Assembly (NCBI RefSeq): GCF_001941825.1
Contig: NZ_CP019038.1
Coordinates: forward strand, 4,092,001-4,156,000
Length of the DNA: 64,000 nucleotides
Direction: 5' to 3'
Origin: Massilia putida
GTDB lineage: Bacteria > Pseudomonadota > Gammaproteobacteria > Burkholderiales > Burkholderiaceae_D
Shown here: positions 39,402 to 48,430 of the stretch, piece after piece
How positions within the stretch are numbered: position 1 is the stretch's first letter
How the letters are laid out: every line of letters starts with the position of its first letter
Notes under the pieces: model-generated
The model's database searches: none
Told to the model about the DNA's origin: nothing
Seen by the model: the letters and a program-made list of their open reading frames with translations, nothing else
Made by a program: the position numbers and the translations under genes

Positions 39402-40438
39402 AAAAAGTCCTCATCCTCGGCGTCAACGGTTTTATCGGTCACCACCTGTCCAAGCGCATCCTCGAGACGACCGACTGGGAAGTGTATGGCATGGATATGA
39501 ATTCGGAGCGGATCACCGATCTGCTGTCGAATCCGCGCATGCACTTCTTTGAAGGCGACATCACCATCAACAAGGAGTGGGTCGAATACCACGTCAAGAA
39601 GTGCGACGTGATCCTGCCGCTGGTCGCGATCGCGACGCCGTCGACCTACGTGAAAGAGCCGCTGCGCGTCTTCGAACTGGACTTCGAGGCGAACCTGCCG
39701 ATCGTCCGCTCGGCCGCCAAGTACAAGAAACACCTGATCTTCCCGTCGACGTCGGAAGTCTACGGCATGAGCCCGGACTCGGAATTCGACCCGGAGAATT
39801 CGGAACTGGTCTACGGCCCGATCAACAAGCCGCGCTGGATCTACGCCTGCGCCAAGCAGCTGATGGACCGCGTGATCTGGGGCTACGGCATGGAAGGCCT
39901 GAACTTCACGCTGTTCCGTCCGTTCAACTGGATCGGCGCCGGCCTGGACTCGATCCACACGCCGAAGGAAGGCAGCTCGCGCGTGCTGACCCAGTTCCTG
40001 GGCCATATCGTGCGCGGCGAACCGATCCAGCTGGTCGACGGCGGCCAGCAGAAACGTTCGTTCACCTATGTCGACGACGGCATCGACGCCCTGATGCGCA
40101 TCATCGAGAACAAGGACGGCAAGGCCACCGGCAAGATCTTCAACGTCGGCAACCCGACCAATAACTACTCGATCCGCGAACTGGCCGGCATGATGCTGGA
40201 CCTGGCCGCCGAGTATCCGGAATACCGCGACACCGCCAAGCAGGTGAAACTGGTCGAAACGAGCTCGGGCGCCTACTACGGCACCGGCTACCAGGACGTG
40301 CAGAACCGCGTGCCGAAGATCGAGAACACGGTCTCGGAACTGGGCTGGAAGCCGCAAGTCTCCATGCGCGACGCGCTCGTCAAGATCTTCGATTCGTACA
40401 AGGACAAGCTGGGCGACGCGGAGCAGCTCAATACCTGA
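39398..40438 (+). CDS. NAD-dependent UDP-glucuronate decarboxylase, ArnA dehydrogenase-domain type
   Basis: The 346-residue protein matches the C-terminal dehydrogenase half of ArnA: VLILGVNGFIGHHLSKRIL, the ArnA-like STSEVYGMS with the Ser-Glu pair, the catalytic Tyr/Lys in IYACAKQLMDR, FRPFNWIGAGLDSI, and an arginine in QKRSFTYVDDGIDAL equivalent to the decarboxylation Arg. It should convert UDP-glucuronate to UDP-4-keto-pentose or UDP-xylose. The N-terminal formyltransferase half of ArnA is absent, and no other arn genes are nearby, so the product probably feeds a polysaccharide rather than lipid A. It ends the operon before a strong terminator. Confidence 0.9.
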   Translation: MKKVLILGVNGFIGHHLSKRILETTDWEVYGMDMNSERITDLLSNPRMHFFEGDITINKEWVEYHVKKCDVILPLVAIATPSTYVKEPLRVFELDFEANLPIVRSAAKYKKHLIFPSTSEVYGMSPDSEFDPENSELVYGPINKPRWIYACAKQLMDRVIWGYGMEGLNFTLFRPFNWIGAGLDSIHTPKEGSSRVLTQFLGHIVRGEPIQLVDGGQQKRSFTYVDDGIDALMRIIENKDGKATGKIFNVGNPTNNYSIRELAGMMLDLAAEYPEYRDTAKQVKLVETSSGAYYGTGYQDVQNRVPKIENTVSELGWKPQVSMRDALVKIFDSYKDKLGDAEQLNT

Positions 40439-40460
40439 TCTGCGATCGGCGCTCGTTTGA

Positions 40461-40487
40461 AAAGGCTGCTTCGGCAGCCTTTTTTTT
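40461..40487 (+). terminator. Rho-independent terminator of the UDP-sugar operon
   Basis: AAGGCTGC-TTCG-GCAGCCTT forms an 8-bp stem with a stable UUCG-type loop followed by a run of Ts. It lies 22 bp after the last gene of the operon. Confidence 0.9.
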
Positions 40488-40521
40488 GCATTACTGCAAT
40501 AAGTGTCATAAGCTGCCGCAG

Positions 40522-40965
40522 ATGAAGATTGCCATCCTCGGCGGCGGCGTGGCGGGTATCGCCAGCGCGATCGCATTCAAACTAAAAGGATTCGACGTCA
40601 CCGTCCATGAACGGCGGGATGCCGATTCGAATATCGGCGCGGGCATCGTCGCGTGGCCGAACGCCGCCTTCGTCCTGGACCAATTCGGCATGCTGGGCTG
40701 CGCCGCGACGCTGCTGGCCAGGACGATCACGCATCCGCACTTGACGCCCTGGTTGTCGACCGTCGTCGTTCCTCCCGCTTTCCGGGGACGCGGTATCGCA
40801 TCCGCGCTGTCGCTGCATATCGCCTGTGAGGCGGCCCGCCTCGGGTTCCCGGCGGTTACCTGTTCACCCCACATAACGAAACGCTGTACCAGCGGATCGG
40901 CTATCAACCTATCGACGTGGCGGAGCTCAATGGTACGCCGGTCACCGTCATGGCATGTTCGATCA
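40522..40965 (+). pseudogene. Chimeric remnant: FAD-monooxygenase start fused to a frameshifted GNAT end
   Basis: From the ATG at 40522 the first ~65 codons encode the FAD-binding N-terminus of an aromatic-ring monooxygenase (MKIAILGGGVAGIASAIAF, then GAGIVAWPNAA). The reading then switches, near 40720-40740, to the C-terminal half of a GNAT acetyltransferase (LTPWLSTVVVPPAFRGRGIASALS). Near 40855 one base is missing: in the +1 frame the GNAT continues as LFTPHNETLYQRIGYQPIDVAE to about 40965. The rest of both parent proteins is absent. This is decayed DNA left by a deletion that joined two genes. Confidence 0.8.
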
Positions 40966-41114
40966 GTTCGTCAATACAAACTCCGGGATCCTGTAAATCC
41001 TTGTATCCCCCGACAAACAGCGCGTAAGTATTTGTAAAGTGCCCGGACAGGGTGAGGGCAGGGGCTTATAGTTCTTATCAGTTTCTCTCTCTCTCCACTC
41101 TTGAAGTGGTCTTT

Positions 41115-41144
41115 GCCCACGGTTCCCCAACCGTGGGCTTTTTT
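41115..41144 (+). terminator. Strong hairpin with T-run just upstream of the Spy-like gene
   Basis: GCCCACGGTT-CCCC-AACCGTGGGC is a perfect 10-bp stem followed by six Ts, a textbook intrinsic terminator. It ends only 16 bp before the start codon at 41161, too close for a promoter between them. It is therefore either the terminator of decayed upstream genes or a leader attenuator for the Spy-like gene. Confidence 0.75.
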
Positions 41145-41160
41145 ATGCCTGGAGCCTTGG

Positions 41161-41727
41161 ATGATCATGACCCGGTTTGCCCGCGCCAGCCTGTGCGCGC
41201 TCGTCATCGGCAGCGCCGCCCCTTCGTTCGCCGTGCCCCTGATGGACATGCGCGTCGAGGATTTATTGTTCATGTCCGCCGACGTCAGGAAATCCCTGAA
41301 CCTGACGCCCAACCAGCAGACGCTGTGGAACCAGATGGAAGGCCGTTCACGGGCTATCCTGCGCGAACGCCAGCGCCGGCGCGAGGCGCTGCAGGAACAA
41401 GCCAAAACGCTCGTGGCGCGGCCGAACGTCGAATTGCGCGACCTGAACCGGGCCGTCGAGGCGGAAAGCGCGGCGACGAACACCGAGGACAAGCAGCTGC
41501 GCGAAGCGTGGCTGGAAGTGAACGACGCACTCGACGACAAGCAGCGCGCCCAGGTGGCGACCTTCATCGGCGAACAATTGATGCGCGTCGTGCCGGAGGG
41601 GCATCCTGGCGGTGAACGTGGCGGCGAGCGGGGCAGCGGCGGCGGACGCCCGGGCGGCATGGGCGGCCACGGCCGCGGCGGCATGGGCGGCGGTCCCGGC
41701 GGCGCCTCGATCAACCTCGGCGGCTGA
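41161..41727 (+). CDS. Periplasmic Spy/CpxP-like (LTXXQ) protein
   Basis: The 188-residue protein opens with a signal peptide (MIMTRFARASLCALVIGSAA, cut near PSFA). The mature part is helical and carries an LTxxQ motif (LNLTPNQQTLWNQME) and a long charged helix pair (REALQEQAKTLVARP...KQRAQVATFIGEQL), typical of Spy/CpxP periplasmic chaperone or metal-sensor proteins. The last 40 residues are almost only Gly, Arg and Pro. The start follows GGAG; an alternative ATG is two codons later. It precedes the TonB receptor gene by 133 bp. Confidence 0.78.
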   Translation: MIMTRFARASLCALVIGSAAPSFAVPLMDMRVEDLLFMSADVRKSLNLTPNQQTLWNQMEGRSRAILRERQRRREALQEQAKTLVARPNVELRDLNRAVEAESAATNTEDKQLREAWLEVNDALDDKQRAQVATFIGEQLMRVVPEGHPGGERGGERGSGGGRPGGMGGHGRGGMGGGPGGASINLGG

Positions 41728-41860
41728 GACATGCATATGATGTATCGTTAAGTAAAAATCTTCACCGATCTGTATTTTGGCTATCCTTCCCCGCTAGAAT
41801 TGGTTTTATCTAGGCAGCAATGCAGCAGCGCTGCTGCGGAAACCGATCACAACGATAGTC

Positions 41861-44050
41861 ATGAGTAAACTGATCCCGATCGCCTGCCTGGCATTGCTGG
41901 GCACGGCGGGACACGCATCGGCCCAGTCCGGCCAGAATCTCTCCCCAGCCACCGACATCCAGCAAGTGAACGTGAACGGCACGCGCGCCGACGATACCGA
42001 GACGCGCCGCCTGTCGACGGCAGCGAAAATGGTGTTCGGACGCGAGGAGCTCGACCGCAACGGCGACACCAGCATCAGCGAAGTCCTCAAGCGCCTGCCG
42101 GGCGTGACCCTGGGCGGGCCGCCGGGACGCGGCGGCGGCGGCGTGCGCATGCGCGGCCTGGGCAACGGTTATACGCAGATGCTCGTCAACGGCGAGCGCC
42201 CGCCGCCGGGCTTTTCGCTGGACGCGCTGGCGCCCGACCAGGTCGAGCGCATCGAGGTCATGCGCGGTCCCGTAGCCGAACATAGTACCCAGGCCATCGC
42301 GGGCACGATCAACATCGTCCTGCGCGAGGGTTATCGCCAGAAGGACGTGCAGCTGCGCGTCGCGGACAGCATCGAGCAGGGCCGTCACGGCGTGAACGTG
42401 GGCGTGGTCGTGCCGGGCCAGGCGGGCCGCCTGACGTGGAATCTGACGGGCGCCCTCAACCAGGCGCGCCAGCACAACGACGCCGACACGGTCAACCTGA
42501 ATACCCTGCGCGACGGCACCGTGCAGCGCGAACAGCGCATCCACGACGAAGGCGGCGGCGTCAACGATTCGCTGTTCCTCACGCCGCGTTTCGCGGTCAA
42601 GTTTGCGAACGGCGACACGTTGACGTTCCAACCGTTCCTGATCGCGAACCGCAACCGCAGCGGCAGCGACAGTCGGCTCGATCAGACCATCGGCACGATC
42701 GCGCCGGAATACGCGCACCAGCGCGCCGATTCGACCTCCCACTCGACCTTCCTGCGCGGCTTCGGCAACTGGCTGCACCGCATGGATGGCGGCGCGCGCC
42801 TGGAAGTGAAATTCGGCTTCGCCGGTGGCAGGAGCAGCAGCGACGTGCTGCGCAACACCTACGATGCGCAAGGGCGCCCGTTGATGCGCTACGTCGACAG
42901 CGACGCGACGCGCGACGGCAGCCTGAACACGGGCGGCAAGTACACGCGCCCCATGGGCAAGGGCCACCTGTTCGCGGCCGGCTGGGAGATCGAGGGCGGC
43001 CACCGCAGCCAGGAGCACGTGGCGGCCGGCGATTCGGCCGCGCTGTTCGACGGCGGCGGGGCATCGCTGGCGGCCGATTCGCGCCGCGTCGCCGCGTTCG
43101 TGCAGGACGAGTGGGACGTCACGCCGCAGTTTTCCACCTATCTCGGCCTGCGCTGGGAAGGCATCCGTATCACGAGCGACCAAGCGGCGGCCGGCCGCGG
43201 CGACATCAAGAACATGTCGAAGGTCTGGAGCCCCGTGCTGCACGGCGTGTGGCGCATTCCCGAGCACGACAAGGACCAGGTGCGGGCGAGCGTCACGCGC
43301 AGCTATAAGGCGCCGGCGCTGAACGACCTGATCGCGGTGCCGACGATTTCCACCTACAACGACGCCACGCGTCCGGACCGCACGGGCAACCCGAACCTGA
43401 AGCCGGAACTCGCGACCGGCATCGACGTCGCGTATGAACACTATGTGGGCAAGAGCGGCATCCTGTCCGCCAGCGCGTTCGCGCGCAACATCGACGACCT
43501 GCAGCGCCGCACGACGGTGCTGGCGCAGACGGCGAGCGGGCCGCGCTGGGTGTCCACGCCCATCAACGTCGGCCGTGCCCGCACGGAAGGCATCGAACTG
43601 GAAGCGAAGTTCCCGCTGACGGACGTGTACGCGGGCGCGCCGAACGTCGACGTGCGCTCGAACTACAGCCGCTACTGGTCGAACGTGGAGGGCATTCCCG
43701 GCCCGAACAACCGCCTCGACCAGCAAGCGAAGCAGACGGCCAACGTGGGCGCCGACTGGCGCCTCAAAGGTTTGCCGCTGACGGTGGGCGGCAGCTTGAA
43801 CTGGACCCCGGCGACGCTCGTGCAGACCACCGTCAACGAGACCGCGTACACGGGCGTCAAGCGCCAGTTCGATGTTTATGGTCTGTACAAGCTGAACGCG
43901 AACGCGCAGGTGCGCCTGTCCGCGAACAACCTCGATCCGCGCGTCTACGACAGCGCGCGCAGCGTCGACACGGGCACCCTCGTGCAAAGCGCTGCGACGG
44001 CGACGCGCACCTATACCACCCTCGGCATCCGCTACGAAATGAAGATGTAG
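41861..44050 (+). CDS. TonB-dependent outer membrane receptor
   Basis: The 729-residue protein has a signal peptide (cut near HASAQ), a plug domain (ISEVLKRLPGVTLGGPPGRG, RMRGLGNGYTQMLVNGERPPPG, VERIEVMRGPVAEHSTQAIAGTINIVLRE) and a 22-strand barrel ending in a C-terminal phenylalanine-less strand GIRYEMKM. The N-terminus has no long signalling extension, so it is not a transducer type. The plug has an unusually glycine-rich loop. Two secreted M13 peptidases follow in the same direction, suggesting uptake of peptide-like or peptide-bound ligands; the ligand is unknown. Confidence 0.9.
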   Translation: MSKLIPIACLALLGTAGHASAQSGQNLSPATDIQQVNVNGTRADDTETRRLSTAAKMVFGREELDRNGDTSISEVLKRLPGVTLGGPPGRGGGGVRMRGLGNGYTQMLVNGERPPPGFSLDALAPDQVERIEVMRGPVAEHSTQAIAGTINIVLREGYRQKDVQLRVADSIEQGRHGVNVGVVVPGQAGRLTWNLTGALNQARQHNDADTVNLNTLRDGTVQREQRIHDEGGGVNDSLFLTPRFAVKFANGDTLTFQPFLIANRNRSGSDSRLDQTIGTIAPEYAHQRADSTSHSTFLRGFGNWLHRMDGGARLEVKFGFAGGRSSSDVLRNTYDAQGRPLMRYVDSDATRDGSLNTGGKYTRPMGKGHLFAAGWEIEGGHRSQEHVAAGDSAALFDGGGASLAADSRRVAAFVQDEWDVTPQFSTYLGLRWEGIRITSDQAAAGRGDIKNMSKVWSPVLHGVWRIPEHDKDQVRASVTRSYKAPALNDLIAVPTISTYNDATRPDRTGNPNLKPELATGIDVAYEHYVGKSGILSASAFARNIDDLQRRTTVLAQTASGPRWVSTPINVGRARTEGIELEAKFPLTDVYAGAPNVDVRSNYSRYWSNVEGIPGPNNRLDQQAKQTANVGADWRLKGLPLTVGGSLNWTPATLVQTTVNETAYTGVKRQFDVYGLYKLNANAQVRLSANNLDPRVYDSARSVDTGTLVQSAATATRTYTTLGIRYEMKM

Positions 44051-44144
44051 CGTTGCCACGACGGCCCGGTAGGTCGGCAAACCGGGCCGTGTTACATTCG
44101 CCGATGGCCACAAGCCGCATTTGCCGCACCCATAAGGACCTTTC

Positions 44145-46199
44145 GTGAAACGATACCTTCTCAGCACCCTGACCTTGTCCATGCTGGCCGCCTTCGCACC
44201 CGCGGGCGCCGACAACGTCGCGCCGGCCGTCGCACCCTCGGCCAGTTCCGGCATCGACATGCAATACATCGACCCGAACGTACGCGTGCAGGACGATTTC
44301 TTCACTTACCTGAACGGCAAGTGGCTCAAGACGACCGAGATCCCCTCGGACCGCGCGAGCTGGGGCACCTTCATAAAGCTGCGCGAAGACACGCAGCCGC
44401 AACTCCTCGGCATCATCGAAGCCGACCAGAAGGACCCGCACAAGAAGGCCGGCACCGACGCGCAGAAGATCGCCGACCTGTACACCAGCTTCATGGACGA
44501 GAAAAAGCTGGAGACGCTGGGTTACAAGCCGCTGACCGGCGAGCTTGCCCGCATCCGCGCGTTGAAGGACAAGAAGGGCGTGCCGGAGCTGGTCGCGCAC
44601 TTGTCGAAGATCGGCGTCGCGACCCCGTACGGCATCGGCGTCGCACAGGACGCGAAAGAGTCCACCAAGTACGCCACCTATATCCGCCAGGGCGGCCTGG
44701 GCATGCCCGACCGCGATTACTACCTGAAGCTGGATGACGCCAAGATGGCCGCCACCAAGGCCAGGTATCAGACGCACGTCGCGAAGATCCTTCTACTGTC
44801 CGGCGACAAGGACGCGGAAGCGAAGGCGCAGGCCATCGTCGCGTTCGAGACCGAGCTGGCCAGGGCGCAGTGGACGAAGGTCGAACTGCGCGACCCGAAC
44901 AAGAGCTACAACAAGATGGACGTGGCCCAGCTCACGGCACTGACGCCGGGCTACGACTGGAAGGCGGCGCTGGGCGCGGCCGGCGTGGCCAACAAGGTCG
45001 ACTACGTGATCGTCGGCCAGCCGAGCTACCTGAAAGGCCTCGACCAGATCCTCGCGAATACCGACCTCGAGACCGTCAAGGCCTATTTCCAGTGGCAGCT
45101 GCTGCGCGAATACGCGCCTTACCTGTCGAAGGCGTTCGTCGACGAGGACTTCGATTTCTACGGCAAGACGCTGACGGGCGTGGACGTCAACCGTCCGCGC
45201 TGGAAGATCGGCGTGTCGGTCGTCGAAGGCGCGCTGGGCGAGGCGCTGGGCCGCGAATACGTGGCCAAGTACTTCCCGCCGGAGCGCAAGGCGCGCATGG
45301 AAGAACTGGTCAAGAACGTGCTGGCCGCCTACCGCGAATCGATCGATCACCTCGACTGGATGGGACCCGAGACGAAGCAGGAAGCCCAGGCCAAGCTGGC
45401 GAAGTTCACGCCCAAGATCGGCTACCCGAACAAGTGGCGTGATTACTCGCGTTTAAAGATCAAACACGACGACCTGGTCGGCAACGTGGAACGCGCCGCG
45501 ACCTTCGCGTACAACCGCAACATCGACAAGCTGGGCAAGCCGATCGACCGCGAAGAGTGGGGCATGACGCCGCAGACGGTGAACGCCTATTACAATTCGC
45601 GCATGAACGAGATCGTGTTCCCGGCCGCGATCCTGCAGCCGCCGTTCTTCGACGCGAAGGCTGACGACGCCGCGAACTACGGCGCGATCGGCGCCGTGAT
45701 CGGCCACGAAATCGGCCATGGTTTCGACGACAAGGGCAGCCAGTCCGACGGCGACGGCAACCTGCGCAACTGGTGGACGGCCGAGGACCAGGCACGCTTC
45801 AAGGCCAAGACCGACATGCTGGTCAAGCAGTACGACGCGTTCGAACCGATCCCGGGCTACCACGTCAACGGCGCCCTCACGCTGGGCGAGAACATCGGCG
45901 ACAACTCGGGCCTGGCGATTGCCTACAAGGCCTACAAGATCTCGCTGCACGGCCAGCCGGCGCCCGTCATCGACGGCCTCACCGGCGACCAGCGTTTCTT
46001 CATGGGCTTCGGCCAGGTCTGGCGCTCGAAGATGCGCGAGGCCCAGCAGATCGTGCAGGTCAAGACCGATCCGCATTCGCCGGGCCAGTTCCGCGCGAAC
46101 GGCACGCTGCGCAACCAGGCCGCGTTCTACGAGGCGTTCGGCGTGAAGGAAGGCGACAAGATGTATCTGCCGCCGGAACAGCGCGTCACGATCTGGTAA
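44145..46199 (+). CDS. M13 family zinc metallopeptidase (PepO/neprilysin-like), first of a tandem pair
   Basis: The 684-residue protein starts at GTG 44145 after AAGGA and has a signal peptide (cut near FAPAGA). It is an M13 endopeptidase: the zinc motif HEIGH begins at residue 521 (VIGHEIGHGFDD), the third ligand is in LGENIGDNSG, the substrate-binding NAYYN segment precedes (VNAYYNSRMNEIVFPA), and the C-terminus has VKTDPHSPGQFRANGTLRN typical of the family. It probably degrades small peptides in the periplasm. It is about two thirds identical by eye to the next gene, indicating gene duplication. Confidence 0.94.
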   Translation: MKRYLLSTLTLSMLAAFAPAGADNVAPAVAPSASSGIDMQYIDPNVRVQDDFFTYLNGKWLKTTEIPSDRASWGTFIKLREDTQPQLLGIIEADQKDPHKKAGTDAQKIADLYTSFMDEKKLETLGYKPLTGELARIRALKDKKGVPELVAHLSKIGVATPYGIGVAQDAKESTKYATYIRQGGLGMPDRDYYLKLDDAKMAATKARYQTHVAKILLLSGDKDAEAKAQAIVAFETELARAQWTKVELRDPNKSYNKMDVAQLTALTPGYDWKAALGAAGVANKVDYVIVGQPSYLKGLDQILANTDLETVKAYFQWQLLREYAPYLSKAFVDEDFDFYGKTLTGVDVNRPRWKIGVSVVEGALGEALGREYVAKYFPPERKARMEELVKNVLAAYRESIDHLDWMGPETKQEAQAKLAKFTPKIGYPNKWRDYSRLKIKHDDLVGNVERAATFAYNRNIDKLGKPIDREEWGMTPQTVNAYYNSRMNEIVFPAAILQPPFFDAKADDAANYGAIGAVIGHEIGHGFDDKGSQSDGDGNLRNWWTAEDQARFKAKTDMLVKQYDAFEPIPGYHVNGALTLGENIGDNSGLAIAYKAYKISLHGQPAPVIDGLTGDQRFFMGFGQVWRSKMREAQQIVQVKTDPHSPGQFRANGTLRNQAAFYEAFGVKEGDKMYLPPEQRVTIW

Positions 46200-46303
46200 C
46201 GATTTGGTAACAAAACCATCGCCATCAGCGATAATTCCGATCGGCGGTACCTCCGCCGATTCCTGCCATCCCACGCCCATAACAACCCACGGGAGATGAA
46301 GAG

Positions 46304-48370
46304 ATGAAGAAGCACTACCTGTTGAGCGCCCTGACCCTGGCGCTGTTCGCCAACGCCGGCCATGCGGCGGAAGGCGCCGCCGCCAAGAACACGGCCATCA
46401 AGAAGGGCCAGACCCTGGCCGCCGGCATCGCCACCGAATACATCGATCCGGCCGTGCGTCCGCAGGACGATTTTTATGAATACCTGAACGGCAAGTGGAT
46501 GAAGACGGTCGAGATCCCGGCCGACAAGTCGAGCTGGGGCTCGTTCGCCAAGCTGCGCGACGACACGCTGCCGCAGCTGCGCGGCATCATCGAGAAATCC
46601 GCCGCCGGCAATCCGGCCAAGGGCACGGACGCCCAGCGCATCGGCGACTACTACGCCAGCTTCATGGACGAAGCGAAGCTGGAGCAACTGGGCATCACGC
46701 CTTTGAGTAGCGAACTGGCGAAGATCGCCGCCCTGAAGGACAAGTCCGAGCTGCCCGCGCTGCTGGCGCATCTGGGCAAGATCGGCGTGAACGTGCCGTA
46801 CGACTTCGGCATCCACCAGGACAACAAGGATTCGACGAAGTACGTCGCCGACATCTACCAGAGCGGCCTGGGCATGCCCGACCGCGACTATTACCTGAAG
46901 GCCGACGACGCCAAGCTGGCCAATGCGAAAGCCAAGTACCTGACGCACGTCGAGAAGACCCTGGCCATGGCCGGCGACAAGAACGCCGCCGCCGATGCAA
47001 AAGCCATCGTCGACTTCGAGACGGAGTTGGCCAAGGTACAGTGGACCAAGGTCGAACTGCGCGACCCGATCAAGGCCTACAACAAGGTGGCGCTGGCCGA
47101 CATGGTCAAGGTCGCGCCGGATTACGACTGGAACCGCTACCTGGAGGCCACCGGCATCGCCGGCAAGACGACGTATGTGATCGTCAGCCAGCCGACTTAC
47201 CTGAAGGGCTTCGCCGAGATCTCCAACAAGACCTCGCTGGACACCTGGAAGGCCTACCTGACGATGCACCTGGTGGACGCCTATGCGAACTACCTGAACA
47301 AGGCCTTCGTCGACGAGCGCTTCGACTTCTACGGCAAGACCCTGTCGGGCGTGAAGGAAATGGAACCGCGCTGGAAGCGTGGCGTGGGCGCGATCGAGCA
47401 CTCGCAGGGCGAGTCGTTGGGCAAGCTGTACGTCGCCGAATACTTCCCGCCGGAGCGCAAGGCGCGCATGGAAGCGCTGGTCAAGAACCTGCTGGCCGCG
47501 TACAAGCAAAGCATCGACAAGCTGGACTGGATGAGCCCCGCGACCAAGAAGGAAGCGCAGGCCAAACTGGCGAAGTTCACGCCCAAGATCGGCTACCCGA
47601 ACAAGTGGAAGGATTACTCGGCCCTCGTCGTCGTGCGTGACGACCTGGTGGGCAACGTGATGCGTTCGCGCGAAGTCGAGTATAACCGCGAACTGAACAA
47701 GCTGGGCAAGCCGATCGACCGCGACGAGTGGGGCATGACGCCGCAGACCATCAACGCGTACTACAACCCGGAGATGAACGAGATCGTGTTCCCGGCCGCG
47801 ATCCTGCAGCCACCGTTCTTCGACGCGAACGCGGACGACGCGGTCAATTACGGCGGCATCGGCGCCGTGATCGGCCACGAGATCAGCCACGGCTTCGACG
47901 ACCAGGGCGCCCAGTACGACGGCGACGGCAATCTGCGCGACTGGTGGACGGAAACGGACCACAAGAACTTCAAGGCCAAGACGCAGATGCTGGTCAACCA
48001 GTACAACCAGTTCGAGCCGATCAAGGGCTACCACGTGAACGGCGAACTGACGCTGGGCGAGAACATCGCCGACAACTCGGGTCTCGCCATCGCCTACAAG
48101 GCCTACAAGATCTCGTTGAAGGGCAAGAAGGCGCCGGTGATTGACGGCCTCTCCGGCGAACAGCGCCTGTATATGGGCTGGGCGCAGGTGTGGCGCACGA
48201 AGATGCGCGAGCAGCAGCAGATCGTCCAGGTGAAGACCGACCCGCACTCGCCGGGCCAGTTCCGCGCCAACGGCACGCTGCGCAACCAGCCGGGCTTCTA
48301 CGATGCCTTCAAGGTCAAGCAGGGCGACAAGATGTACCTGGCGCCGCAGGATCGCGTGATCATCTGGTAA
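46304..48370 (+). CDS. M13 family zinc metallopeptidase, second of a tandem pair
   Basis: The 688-residue paralogue of the preceding gene has a signal peptide ending in GHAAEG, the zinc motif HEISH beginning at residue 525, the third ligand in LGENIADNSG, and NAYYNPEMNEIVFPAAI. The opening of the mature protein (EYIDPAVRPQDDFYEYLNGKW) is the same as in the first copy. The start follows GGGAGATGAAGAG. The 104-bp gap to the first copy has no clear terminator, so both may be on one transcript, which ends at the hairpin at 48389. Confidence 0.94.
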   Translation: MKKHYLLSALTLALFANAGHAAEGAAAKNTAIKKGQTLAAGIATEYIDPAVRPQDDFYEYLNGKWMKTVEIPADKSSWGSFAKLRDDTLPQLRGIIEKSAAGNPAKGTDAQRIGDYYASFMDEAKLEQLGITPLSSELAKIAALKDKSELPALLAHLGKIGVNVPYDFGIHQDNKDSTKYVADIYQSGLGMPDRDYYLKADDAKLANAKAKYLTHVEKTLAMAGDKNAAADAKAIVDFETELAKVQWTKVELRDPIKAYNKVALADMVKVAPDYDWNRYLEATGIAGKTTYVIVSQPTYLKGFAEISNKTSLDTWKAYLTMHLVDAYANYLNKAFVDERFDFYGKTLSGVKEMEPRWKRGVGAIEHSQGESLGKLYVAEYFPPERKARMEALVKNLLAAYKQSIDKLDWMSPATKKEAQAKLAKFTPKIGYPNKWKDYSALVVVRDDLVGNVMRSREVEYNRELNKLGKPIDRDEWGMTPQTINAYYNPEMNEIVFPAAILQPPFFDANADDAVNYGGIGAVIGHEISHGFDDQGAQYDGDGNLRDWWTETDHKNFKAKTQMLVNQYNQFEPIKGYHVNGELTLGENIADNSGLAIAYKAYKISLKGKKAPVIDGLSGEQRLYMGWAQVWRTKMREQQQIVQVKTDPHSPGQFRANGTLRNQPGFYDAFKVKQGDKMYLAPQDRVIIW

Positions 48371-48388
48371 GCGCCACGCTGCAAATAA

Positions 48389-48418
48389 AAAAGGCCGCGA
48401 TATTCGCGGCCTTTTTTT
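48389..48418. terminator. Bidirectional intrinsic terminator
   Basis: AAGGCCGCGA-TAT-TCGCGGCCTT is flanked by A-run and T-run on its two sides, so it can stop transcription both from the M13 peptidase gene (plus) and from the convergent beta-helix gene (minus). Confidence 0.88.
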
Positions 48419-48430
48419 GATGCTGGACGA

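Noticed and set aside
41620..41727. GGC-rich tandem pattern as a DNA repeat array
   Set aside because: It codes for the Gly/Arg-rich tail of the Spy-like protein in frame and has no regular unit; no CRISPR array was seen anywhere in the window.
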